The notes under the pieces are model-generated. The model ran no database searches, was not told where the DNA came from, and worked only from the letters and a program-made list of their open reading frames with translations. Made by a program: the position numbers and the translations under genes. Shown here one piece after another: positions 1 to 7,648 of a stretch of DNA of 9,514 nucleotides. The stretch is taken from assembly GCA_937864085.1 (NCBI GenBank), contig CALMIH010000019.1, positions 1-9,514 on the forward strand, read 5' to 3'. Within the stretch, counting starts at the first letter, position 1. Each line of letters opens with the position of its first letter. This DNA comes from an uncultured Chloroflexota bacterium (GTDB lineage Bacteria > Chloroflexota > Limnocylindria > Limnocylindrales > Limnocylindraceae).

Positions 1-1827
1 GGTGAATCTGCCCTTGTAATTGATAAATCTCAGAAGCTGCAATTGATTCTTAAGCCGGGATCTTTGATTAATGGTGCAAATAAAGTTGAAGCTTCATATG
101 TTGCCCGCCAAGAGCCAACGATTGTGGATGCTTTAACGGGGAATCCACCACCAAAGGGGTGGAACGTTAGCGTTCCGACTCAATCTTTACTCGTCTCTTT
201 CTTATTTTCAATCTTCCCAATACTTCTAATTGGCTTCTTATTCTTCTTCTTAATGAGCAATGCTCAAGGCGGAAACAAAGTCTTTTCTTTTGGAAAATCT
301 CGGGCGAAACTGCAAGATAACGATGTTCCACAAAACACCTTTGCAGATGTTGCCGGCGCGGATGAAGCAATCGCCGAACTTGAGGAGATCAAGGACTTCC
401 TTGCAAATCCTGCCAAGTACGCGTTACTGGGCGCAAAGATTCCGAAGGGCGTCCTTCTGATCGGTTCGCCAGGAACCGGGAAGACACTCCTTGCGCGTGC
501 CGTTGCTGGCGAGGCGGGGGTGCCCTTCTTCAGCATCTCTGGATCTGAATTCGTTGAGATGTTCGTTGGCGTTGGTGCCTCGCGCGTGCGCGACCTCTTT
601 GAGCAGGCGAAGCGCAACTCGCCATGCATCGTCTTCATCGACGAAATTGATGCGGTCGGTCGACAGCGCGGCGCTGGTCTCGGTGGATCACACGATGAGC
701 GCGAGCAGACGTTGAACCAGATCCTTGTGGAGATGGACGGCTTTGAGACGGGGACCAACGTGATCATCATCGCCGCAACGAACCGACCAGATGTGCTCGA
801 TCCAGCGTTGCTGCGACCGGGTCGATTTGACCGCCAGGTGATCCTTGATCGCCCAGACCTTAAGGGGCGACTCGCCATCTTGAAGGTGCATGTGAAGGGG
901 AAGCCACTCGACAAGACGGTGAACCTTGAAGAGATCGCACGCCGATCGCCAGGATTCTCTGGCGCCGACCTTGCAAACCTGATGAATGAGGCGGCGATCT
1001 TGGCCGCACGTCGCAGCAAGCGCGTCGTTGGGATGGACGAGTTTGCCGAGGCGCTCGACCGTGTCATGGCGGGTCCACAGCGGAAGAGCCGCTTGATCAC
1101 TGAGCCTGAGAAGCAGATCATCGCCTATCACGAGGGTGGTCACGCCGTTGTCGGCCGCATCCTTGAGAAGTGCGACCCGGTGAGCAAGGTGACCATCATT
1201 AGCCGCGGCATGGCGCTCGGCTACACGATGAACCTGCCAACGGAGGATCGCTATCTGCAGAGCAAGAGTGAGTTTGAGGACAAGATTGCCGCCATGCTCG
1301 GTGGCAACGTAGCAGAGCAGCTCGTCTTCGGCGACACCACAACGGGGGCATCCAACGATATTGAGAAGGCGACCGATCTTGCACGCAAGATGGTGACGCG
1401 CTTCGGCATGTCCGAGAAGCTCGGCAGGGTGACGCTCGGTCGACAGGACGAGATGATCTTCCTCGGGCGCGAGATGTCTGAGCAGAAGAACTACTCAGAT
1501 GCTGTTGCTAAGCAGATTGACGAAGAGGTTCGCGCGATCATCGATCGTGGTGCGGCGCGAGCGCTCGAGGTGCTGACGAAGCATCGTGATCGACTAGACG
1601 CCTTGGCGGCGAAGCTGATCTCTGAGGAGACCGTTGAGGGGGAGGCCTTTGAGACGCTCTTCTCCGATCTCCCAGCGAAGCCTGCCGCGTATTCAGATCT
1701 GGTCGCTCGACTCCGCTCCGCTGGGATCAGTATCCCAACGAAGGAAGAGGTTGAGGCGGCTGCGGCCGAAGCGGCGAAGGGTGCGAAGCCAGCTACGGGA
1801 GGGGCGGCCGCAGGGCAGCCCGCCTAA
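1..1827 (+). CDS. ftsH: ATP-dependent zinc metalloprotease FtsH, 5' end cut by window
   Basis: FtsH is a membrane-anchored hexameric AAA+ protease that extracts and degrades misfolded membrane proteins and some soluble regulators. The frame is open from base 1, so the true start and the first membrane segment lie upstream; the TTG at 43 is only an internal codon. In order: the end of the short external domain; a membrane segment at about 184-258; a linker with FGKSRAKL; Walker A GSPGTGKT at 463-486; Walker B ending in DEID near 640-651; the second region of homology with RPGRFD near 811-831; the zinc site HEGGH at 1129-1143; and the likely third zinc ligand, Asp of NDIEKATD, near 1357. The order and length match the family, and the Ala/Lys-rich tail is normal. 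Oddities are Ser in place of the usual first Pro of Walker A, and low GC with many A/T-ending codons up to about base 420. It overlaps the next gene by one base (TAATG). Confidence 0.97.
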   Translation, partial: GESALVIDKSQKLQLILKPGSLINGANKVEASYVARQEPTIVDALTGNPPPKGWNVSVPTQSLLVSFLFSIFPILLIGFLFFFLMSNAQGGNKVFSFGKSRAKLQDNDVPQNTFADVAGADEAIAELEEIKDFLANPAKYALLGAKIPKGVLLIGSPGTGKTLLARAVAGEAGVPFFSISGSEFVEMFVGVGASRVRDLFEQAKRNSPCIVFIDEIDAVGRQRGAGLGGSHDEREQTLNQILVEMDGFETGTNVIIIAATNRPDVLDPALLRPGRFDRQVILDRPDLKGRLAILKVHVKGKPLDKTVNLEEIARRSPGFSGADLANLMNEAAILAARRSKRVVGMDEFAEALDRVMAGPQRKSRLITEPEKQIIAYHEGGHAVVGRILEKCDPVSKVTIISRGMALGYTMNLPTEDRYLQSKSEFEDKIAAMLGGNVAEQLVFGDTTTGASNDIEKATDLARKMVTRFGMSEKLGRVTLGRQDEMIFLGREMSEQKNYSDAVAKQIDEEVRAIIDRGAARALEVLTKHRDRLDALAAKLISEETVEGEAFETLFSDLPAKPAAYSDLVARLRSAGISIPTKEEVEAAAAEAAKGAKPATGGAAAGQPA

Positions 1828-3233
1828 TGGCGTACGCACCAACGCTCGCCTGGACGCCACTGAGCGGCCTAGAGGAGGCACAGATCGTTGCCGCGCATAC
1901 GGCACGGATGCAGCGCTACGTAGAGTTCCTGAGCATCCCGAGTGTCTCTGCGATCCCAGCACACGCCACTGACTGCCGTAAGGCGGCGGAGTGGCTCGCC
2001 GCCGAACTGCGTCGTATCGGTGCGCAGCGCGTTGAGGTGAGCGAGACGGGAGGACACCCGATCGTTGTTGGTGAACGAATCGAAGATCCAAAGCTGCCAA
2101 CGATCGTCATCTACGGGCACTACGATGTGCAGCCTGGCGACCCGCTCGACCTCTGGAAGACGAGTCCGTTCGAGCCGATCGTTCGTGACGGTCGCATGCT
2201 CGGTCGTGGCTCCGCCGACGACAAGGGACAGATCGTCATTCACCTCGCCGCGCTTGAGGCGCTCCTCAGCACGCGCGGCAAACTTCCCGTCAACGTGAAG
2301 TACCTCTTTGAGGGCGAAGAGGAGTCAAGCTCGGTGAACCTTGAGCGCTGGATGGCGGCGAACCCTGAGCGCTGTAGCGCTGACGCCGTGATCATCAGCG
2401 ACTCTGGCTTCTTTGAAGGGAACCTGCCGGCACTCACCGTGGGACTGCGGGGGATCACCTACATGCAGGTGGATGTGCGTAACTCCGAAGTTGACCTGCA
2501 CTCTGGCAGCTACGGTGGCTCCGTCATCAATCCGGCGAACGCGCTTGCCGCCATGATCGCCTCGCTCCATGACGAGAACCGCCACATCACCGTCCCCGGC
2601 TTCTATGACGACGTGGTGGAGCTCGGCCCTGAGGATCGCGCCGCATTCGCCGCGCTCCCGTTTGATGAGTCGGCATATCTCGCGAACATTGCGGCAGGAG
2701 CGCCACAAGGTGAGTCTGGCTACAGCACCGTGGAGCGACGCGGCGGGAGACCAACGCTTGACGTGAACGGTATCTGGGGCGGCTTCACGGGCGACGGGAG
2801 TAAGACAATTATTCCAGCGCATGCGCACGCAAAGATCTCCTGCCGCCTGGTGATGGCGCAGGACCCCGCGAAGATCGCGCTGCAGGTTGAGGCAGCGCTG
2901 AAGGCCGCTGCGCCACGCGGTCTTCAGGTGGAGGTGAAGAACCTTGGAAACGGATACCCATTCCTGACGCCACTCGGCGATCCGTACCTGAAGGCTGCAG
3001 CGGGTGCACTTAAGGAAACCTTCGGCGCCGACCCGCTCTACATCCGTGAAGGTGGCTCAATCCCGATCGCGGCGCTCTTCCAGCGCGAGCTCTCACTCCC
3101 CGTGGTGCTGCTCGGCTTCACGCCGCCAGACGATAACGCCCACGCGCCGAATGAGTCGATGGATCTTGGCAACTTTGAGGGTGGCATTCGCGCCGTGATC
3201 CGCGCGCTCGACGCGGTCGCCGCGCTTCGCTGA
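1827..3233 (+). CDS. M20-family metallopeptidase (dipeptidase-like)
   Basis: This is a 468-residue cytosolic di-zinc peptidase of the M20 family, closest in style to the carnosinase/CNDP-type dipeptidases that cleave short peptides. The expected metal and catalytic residues are present in order: His98 in GHYDVQP, bridging Asp131 in SADDKG, catalytic Glu165 and zinc ligand Glu166 in EGEEE, Asp192 in SDSG, and the C-terminal His439 in NAHAPNES. His225 (DLHSG) lies in the central dimerisation domain and starts the lid segment. Length is normal and there is no signal peptide. The ATG overlaps the ftsH stop by one base, with a weak AGGG about 10 bases upstream, which suggests translational coupling. 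The exact substrate cannot be told from sequence; related families include succinyl-diaminopimelate desuccinylase and acetylornithine deacetylase, but the length and the GHYDVQP and NAHAPNE motifs favour a dipeptidase. Confidence 0.93.
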   Translation: MAYAPTLAWTPLSGLEEAQIVAAHTARMQRYVEFLSIPSVSAIPAHATDCRKAAEWLAAELRRIGAQRVEVSETGGHPIVVGERIEDPKLPTIVIYGHYDVQPGDPLDLWKTSPFEPIVRDGRMLGRGSADDKGQIVIHLAALEALLSTRGKLPVNVKYLFEGEEESSSVNLERWMAANPERCSADAVIISDSGFFEGNLPALTVGLRGITYMQVDVRNSEVDLHSGSYGGSVINPANALAAMIASLHDENRHITVPGFYDDVVELGPEDRAAFAALPFDESAYLANIAAGAPQGESGYSTVERRGGRPTLDVNGIWGGFTGDGSKTIIPAHAHAKISCRLVMAQDPAKIALQVEAALKAAAPRGLQVEVKNLGNGYPFLTPLGDPYLKAAAGALKETFGADPLYIREGGSIPIAALFQRELSLPVVLLGFTPPDDNAHAPNESMDLGNFEGGIRAVIRALDAVAALR

Positions 3234-3240
3234 GCGGTCC

Positions 3241-4152
3241 GTGCGCGTCGCACTCCTCGGTCTTGGGTTGATTGGTGGATCGATCGCCAAGGCGCTCCGC
3301 GAAGATCCCTCCGGTGCTGGACCACTCGATTCGAACGGCGTTGAGATTGCGGCGTGGACGCCGAGCTCGCTCGGACCGCGCGCCGCGCTAGATGCTGGTG
3401 CTGTTGACCAGGTAGCACGCACGATCGCTGAGGCGGTTGATGGTGCCGCACTCGTTGTCATCTGCGCCCCGCCGGTTGCGGCGACGAGCATCCTTGACGA
3501 GCTCGTCATCTGCCGTCGCTCTGGCCGACTCGCTGAGGGTGCGGTAGTCACCGATGTCCTTTCAACAAAGCGCTGGATCATGGCGGAGGCGGCGAAGCGG
3601 AACCTGCGATTCTGCGGTGGCCATCCGATGGCGGGGAGTACCGAGACGGGATGCGCCGCCGCTGACGGGAGTCTCTTCTTGGGCCGACCGTGGGTGGTGG
3701 TGCCAGATCATCACGGCGCGAGCAGCGCAGCGGCGCTGGTTGAGCGACTCGCATCAAGTTGCGGCGCACGCCCGGTCACCATGGATGCAGATCTGCACGA
3801 TGCCGCCACCGCCGCGGTGAGCCACCTCCCGCTCCTCCTCGCAGCGGCGCTCGTCAGCGCCGTCTCACAAGGGGAGCAGGGTCAGGCGGCGGATGGCTGG
3901 CGCGTCTCCCACCTGCTTGCGAGTAGCGGCTGGAACTCGGCAACTCGGTTGGCTCGTGGCTCAGAGGAGATGGGGGCCGACATTCTTGCAACGAACGCGC
4001 GTGAAGTGCGGCGCCGTCTGCGCGCACTCCGCGATGAGCTGGAGCGTTGGGATGCGCGACTCGCCGCAGCAGAGAACGATCCACTTGTCGGCCGCACCGA
4101 TATTCGCGCGCGTCTTGCGGAGGCGCGAGAGACACTGAAGGAGATCGATTGA
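3241..4152 (+). CDS. tyrA: Prephenate dehydrogenase (TyrA)
   Basis: This NAD(P)-dependent enzyme oxidatively decarboxylates prephenate (or arogenate) to the direct precursor of tyrosine. The 303-residue protein starts with a Rossmann nucleotide-binding loop, GLGLIGGS at residues 7-14. It has the family signatures DVLSTK (105-110), GGHPMAGS (126-133, with the conserved His128) and HD followed by SHLP (186-197), then the helical C-terminal dimerisation domain. There is no chorismate mutase fusion and no ACT regulatory domain, so it is the short monofunctional type. The start is GTG, seven bases after the previous stop, with no clear Shine-Dalgarno sequence; it is preferred because the Rossmann motif follows within a few residues. 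Cofactor choice and prephenate versus arogenate specificity are not decided by what I can see. The neighbours are not aromatic-pathway genes. Confidence 0.95.
   Translation: MRVALLGLGLIGGSIAKALREDPSGAGPLDSNGVEIAAWTPSSLGPRAALDAGAVDQVARTIAEAVDGAALVVICAPPVAATSILDELVICRRSGRLAEGAVVTDVLSTKRWIMAEAAKRNLRFCGGHPMAGSTETGCAAADGSLFLGRPWVVVPDHHGASSAAALVERLASSCGARPVTMDADLHDAATAAVSHLPLLLAAALVSAVSQGEQGQAADGWRVSHLLASSGWNSATRLARGSEEMGADILATNAREVRRRLRALRDELERWDARLAAAENDPLVGRTDIRARLAEARETLKEID
4137..4143 (+). promoter_or_regulatory. Shine-Dalgarno deciding the TTG start of the NUDIX gene
   Basis: GAAGGAG lies inside the end of tyrA, five bases before TTG at 4149. It is the strongest ribosome-binding site I saw in the window and favours TTG 4149 over the in-frame ATG at 4191, which has only a weak purine stretch upstream. 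Confidence 0.7.
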
Positions 4153-4787
4153 GCGCATCCGCTGACCCGCTCGCGCGCGGTGCGGATGAGATGATCATTG
4201 GGATCCCCCGCGACGCGGCGCTCTCTGACGGTGCTTGGCGCGGCTTCAAGCGCTTCACGTCGGTTGAAGGCGGCCTTGTGGAGATTGCCCGACTCGATCG
4301 CGTGGGGAGCCCACGGCCACGACGCGAGCTCGAGTTGGATCCTGGGTGGAAGCAGCCGATCCCCTATGCGATCGCGCTTCACCGAACCGCTGAAGGAGAG
4401 CGCCAACTCTTCTGGATGGATCGTCTTGCTGGGGGGAGTGATAAACGCCTCCACGGTCGCGCCTCATTCGGTGTTGGCGGACATATCGGTGCTGACGATG
4501 GTGGCATCCTCGCCGCGCTTGAACGCGAGTGGAGGGAAGAGGTTGAGACGGCAGCGCTCCCGCGATTTACACCGCTCGGCCTCTTGAATGATGACGGCGA
4601 TGATGTCGGCCGCGTCCACCTCGGCATCGTCTTCCTTGCCGAACTCTCCAGCGCTGAGATCGCCGTGCGCGAGCGCGAGAAGCTCGCCGGCTCCCTCGTT
4701 TCGGTCGAGAGTGCTGTCGCTCGGGCGGGTGAGCTCGAAGGCTGGTCCGCCGCGCTCATCTCACATATCGCCACGCTCGGGGAGTAG
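4149..4787 (+). CDS. NUDIX-superfamily hydrolase, COG4112-like predicted phosphoesterase
   Basis: This predicted soluble 212-residue protein resembles the COG4112 branch of the NUDIX superfamily, members of which are predicted to hydrolyse nucleoside-diphosphate-type substrates; no substrate is assigned. Visible family marks are QPIPYAIALH (69-78), GVGGHIGADD (108-117), the NUDIX core REWREEV (126-132) and LNDDGDDVGRVHLGI (146-160). The metal-binding RE..EE part is kept, but the upstream Glu of the classical box (eight residues before the Arg) is Gly, as expected if the branch uses a modified box. TTG 4149 is chosen as start because it follows a strong GAAGGAG and overlaps the tyrA stop as TTGA; ATG 4191 would give 198 residues and is the main alternative. 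The frame continues open after the TAG stop into the dprA-like stretch. Confidence 0.8.
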   Translation: MSASADPLARGADEMIIGIPRDAALSDGAWRGFKRFTSVEGGLVEIARLDRVGSPRPRRELELDPGWKQPIPYAIALHRTAEGERQLFWMDRLAGGSDKRLHGRASFGVGGHIGADDGGILAALEREWREEVETAALPRFTPLGLLNDDGDDVGRVHLGIVFLAELSSAEIAVREREKLAGSLVSVESAVARAGELEGWSAALISHIATLGE

Positions 4788-5030
4788 CCCGAATACCTTC
4801 GCCGTACGCTGCCACGTGCAGCATGCGGAGATGCCACTCTCAATCGCCACCAGCGCCTCGCAGGGGCGGGCGCCGCTGGTCTCGCTGAAGGGGATCTCCT
4901 CGACCTCAGCCTGGGGGTGGAGGCGGCCCTCCCAGCGGCGCTGACGCTCTTGGCGGCGCAGGGCTTAATCGAGCAGCGAGGGGGGCGTTGGAGGGGTTGT
5001 GAAGGGGCGGTGCTACGCTCTCGCGCATGA
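4788..5030 (+). pseudogene. Probable dprA remnant (C-terminal winged helix only)
   Basis: The space between the NUDIX gene and topA is not empty. The frame directly after the NUDIX TAG stays open for 80 codons and ends with a TGA that overlaps the topA ATG (ATGA). Its translation has a segment near GAAGLAEGDLLDLSLG, then LPAALTLLAAQGLIEQRGGRW, which fits the C-terminal winged-helix domain of DprA, the protein that loads RecA onto incoming single-stranded DNA during natural transformation. dprA is commonly the gene just upstream of topA. No ATG, GTG or TTG lies near the beginning (GTG 4917 would leave 37 codons), there is no Rossmann domain, and an intact dprA needs about 1 kb. I infer a deletion remnant. 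It could instead be an unrelated untranslated spacer or a collapsed assembly. The homology is judged by eye. Confidence 0.45.
5014..5019 (+). promoter_or_regulatory. Candidate -10 element for leaderless topA mRNA
   Basis: TACGCT, preceded by TG in the extended -10 arrangement (TGC-TACGCT, 5011-5019), lies seven bases before the topA ATG at 5027. Transcription would then begin at or next to the start codon. No Shine-Dalgarno sequence is present at normal distance, which agrees with a leaderless message. No good -35 at 16-18 bases is visible, so this rests on a short motif and its position. Confidence 0.35.
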
Positions 5031-7648
5031 GTAACGCTGCAACGAAGAACCTTGTGATCGTGGAGTCGCCGGCGAAGGCGGCCACGATCGAGCGCTATCT
5101 AGGTTCCGATTATCGCGTGATCGCCTCCTACGGCCATGTTCGCGACCTCCCGCAGAAGTCGCGCCGTGCAGCGAAGGGGAGCGTCGCCGCGAAGCGGCCG
5201 AAGCGGAAGAAGGGGGACCCTCCGGCACCGAAGCCTGCAAAGGGGCTCGGTAGCCTGGCGGTGGATGTGGAGAACGGCTTTACTCCGCACTACGAGATCA
5301 TTGAGGAGAAGGAGGGGCGTCTCGCCGATATTCGCCGCGCCGCAAAGGGTGCGGAGGCGATCTGGCTCGCCACCGACCTTGATCGTGAAGGGGAGGCGAT
5401 CGCCTGGCACCTTGCCGAAGCGCTGGAGATCCCAGAGGCGGATCGGCGCCGCGTCACCTTCAGCGAGATCACAAAGGGGGCGATCCTTGACGCCTTTAGC
5501 CACCCGCGCGGGATTAACCTTGATCTGGTTAACGCCCAGCAAGCGCGTCGTATCCTCGATCGACTTGTCGGTTACAAGCTCTCTCCACTCCTCTCGCGCC
5601 TGGTTGCGCCGCGCTCCTCTGCCGGGCGCGTGCAGTCGGTTGCCCTTCGCCTTGTGGTTGAGCGTGAGCGCGCGATTCGCGCCTTCATCCCGCGTCACTA
5701 CAGCACCGTAGAACTTGGGGTGCGTCCCGCTGCTGACCCTGAGCTCATCATCCCGGCGAGCCTCGTTGGGCCAAAGGGGGAGAACCTTGAGGTGGAACCT
5801 GAGGTTGCCGCAGCCGCCGTTGCGCGCGTTACGGGTGGAGTGGCAACTGTCACGGAGCGCAACGAGAGCACGCGAAAGCAGCGCCCCGTTCCGCCGTTCA
5901 CCACCTCAACACTGCAGCAGGAGGCGGGACGCAAGCACGGCTACCGTTCACGCGTCACGATGCAGCTCGCGCAGAAGTTGTACGAAGGTGTTGACATTGG
6001 CGGCGAGCGCACCGGTCTGATCACCTACATGCGCACCGACTCACCAACGCTGAGCCAGCAGGCGATTAGCGAAGCGGCGGAGGTGATTCGCGCACGCTTC
6101 GGGGCCGAGGCGGTGGTTGATGGCGGACGACAGTACGCCTCCAAGTCAAAGAACGCACAAGAGGCGCACGAAGCGATTCGACCGACAAGCTTCCATCGCA
6201 CCCCAGAAGAGGTTGCGGCCTACCTTGATGACCGCGAGCTGAGGGTCTACACGCTGATCTGGCGCCGCGCGATCGCATCGCAGATGCCAGACAAGCTCTC
6301 TGCGACCACCACACTCTTCTGGAGCGTCGGCGAGGATCGCCTGAAGACCAACGCGACGCGGACCCTTGAACCAGGATTCACCGCCGTCTATCTGGAAGGG
6401 AGAGACGACGAAGAGGAAGATGCAGAGGCGCAGCTGCCAGATCTTCCAGAGGGCTCAAAGGGTGAGGTTGCAACCGCTGAAGCGGTAGCCCACCAGACGA
6501 AGCCAGAGCCACGCTTCACCGAGCCGACGCTGGTGAAGGAGTTGGAGAAGCATGGGATCGGCCGCCCATCAACATATGCGGCGATCATTGAGCGCATCCA
6601 GGAGCGCGAGTACGTTGACCGTGATCGCGAGAACCGACTGCGCGCGACGCGACTCGGTGAGACGGTCTGCGATCTTCTGACGACGCACTTCACCGCCTTC
6701 GTTGACCTCGGCTTCACTGCCGGAATGGAGGAGGAGCTTGACGCGGTTGCTGAAGGACGCGCCGATTGGCGCGAAGTGCTCGGGAAGTTCTGGGCAGCAT
6801 TTGAGCCCCTGGTGACAGAGAAGGCGACGAGCATTGGTGCGGGGGACTATCGCAGTCGACCGAGCGAAGAGAAGTGCTCGCAAGACCACCCCATGGAGGA
6901 GCGTCTCGGCCGTTTCGGCTGGTACCTCGCCTGCAGTCTCTACCCGGAGCACTCCGAACGGAAGTCGCTCTCCAAGGTAATCGGCGATGACACACCTGGC
7001 AGTGATGTCCCCACCCTTGAAGGCGCTGGCCTCCCGTGCCCACAGTGCGGCGCTGAGCACGGGGGGAAGATGGCGCAGCGGCGCAGCCGCTTCGGCTACT
7101 TCCTTGGCTGCGATCGTTACCCAGAGTGCAAGTTCATCCCGAAGGCTGAGGTGCCAGAGGAGTTCCGCCTCGCCTTTGAGGCACTCTGCCCAGTCTGCGG
7201 CGGTGAGCATGGCGGGAAGTTGCGCCCGCGCCGAAACAACAAGCGCAATACCTACTTCTACTCATGCGATCGCTATCCAGAGTGCAAGACGATTCGCCCA
7301 CGTCCGACGGGTGCCACGCACGCCGAGTGCGGCGCCACGATTGGTAAAGATGATGAGGGTGGAATCTGCACCCGCTGCGGTGCGCGCGTCGATCTCCCTG
7401 AGGGTGAGCTCGTCGGGCTGGTGATTGCAGGTGGAACGGCAGATCCGCTCGCCTTTGCGCCGAAGCGTGGACGCCGCGTCGCCGCTGACGGTAAGGCGAA
7501 GGCGACGGGGAATAAGGCGAAGGTTGCATCACGTGCTCGCACTGTGAAGTCGAAGGGGAAGCCGAAGCGCATCCCTGCCGCCGCGGCGGTTGCCGCCGCT
7601 GAGCCGTCGGCGAGTGACGCAGCTGGCGCAGAGGACGAGGCGACCTGA
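5027..7648 (+). CDS. topA: DNA topoisomerase I (type IA)
   Basis: This enzyme relaxes negative supercoils by cutting and passing one DNA strand through a 5'-phosphotyrosine link. The 873-residue protein has a TOPRIM domain from VESPAK (Glu13) to DLDREGE (Asp117, Asp119, Glu121), SAGRVQSVA at 198-206, the catalytic Tyr334 in TYMRTDS and GIGRPSTY at 510-517. Two clear C4 zinc modules follow (Cys671/674/695/701 and Cys721/724/747/753). Before them is a degenerate one (Cys617, His621, Cys636, His642), and after them a partial ribbon (Cys768, Cys781, Cys784). The end is an Ala/Lys-rich low-complexity tail. A basic, proline-rich insertion at about 42-73 interrupts the TOPRIM region. The start is fixed by the N-terminal motif beginning within nine residues. 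It overlaps the dprA-like frame (ATGA) and xer (TGATG). Confidence 0.98.
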   Translation: MSNAATKNLVIVESPAKAATIERYLGSDYRVIASYGHVRDLPQKSRRAAKGSVAAKRPKRKKGDPPAPKPAKGLGSLAVDVENGFTPHYEIIEEKEGRLADIRRAAKGAEAIWLATDLDREGEAIAWHLAEALEIPEADRRRVTFSEITKGAILDAFSHPRGINLDLVNAQQARRILDRLVGYKLSPLLSRLVAPRSSAGRVQSVALRLVVERERAIRAFIPRHYSTVELGVRPAADPELIIPASLVGPKGENLEVEPEVAAAAVARVTGGVATVTERNESTRKQRPVPPFTTSTLQQEAGRKHGYRSRVTMQLAQKLYEGVDIGGERTGLITYMRTDSPTLSQQAISEAAEVIRARFGAEAVVDGGRQYASKSKNAQEAHEAIRPTSFHRTPEEVAAYLDDRELRVYTLIWRRAIASQMPDKLSATTTLFWSVGEDRLKTNATRTLEPGFTAVYLEGRDDEEEDAEAQLPDLPEGSKGEVATAEAVAHQTKPEPRFTEPTLVKELEKHGIGRPSTYAAIIERIQEREYVDRDRENRLRATRLGETVCDLLTTHFTAFVDLGFTAGMEEELDAVAEGRADWREVLGKFWAAFEPLVTEKATSIGAGDYRSRPSEEKCSQDHPMEERLGRFGWYLACSLYPEHSERKSLSKVIGDDTPGSDVPTLEGAGLPCPQCGAEHGGKMAQRRSRFGYFLGCDRYPECKFIPKAEVPEEFRLAFEALCPVCGGEHGGKLRPRRNNKRNTYFYSCDRYPECKTIRPRPTGATHAECGATIGKDDEGGICTRCGARVDLPEGELVGLVIAGGTADPLAFAPKRGRRVAADGKAKATGNKAKVASRARTVKSKGKPKRIPAAAAVAAAEPSASDAAGAEDEAT

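Noticed and set aside
264..1121. Long antisense open frame (285 codons) opposite ftsH
   Set aside because: It lies wholly opposite a well-conserved gene, its translation is rich in Arg and Ser with no recognisable motif, and GC-rich codon patterns create such frames by chance.
4588..4944. 118-codon + strand frame crossing the NUDIX end and the gap before topA
   Set aside because: Most of it overlaps the NUDIX gene in another frame and the translation is Ser/Arg-rich without motifs; the frame ending at 5030 looks far more protein-like.
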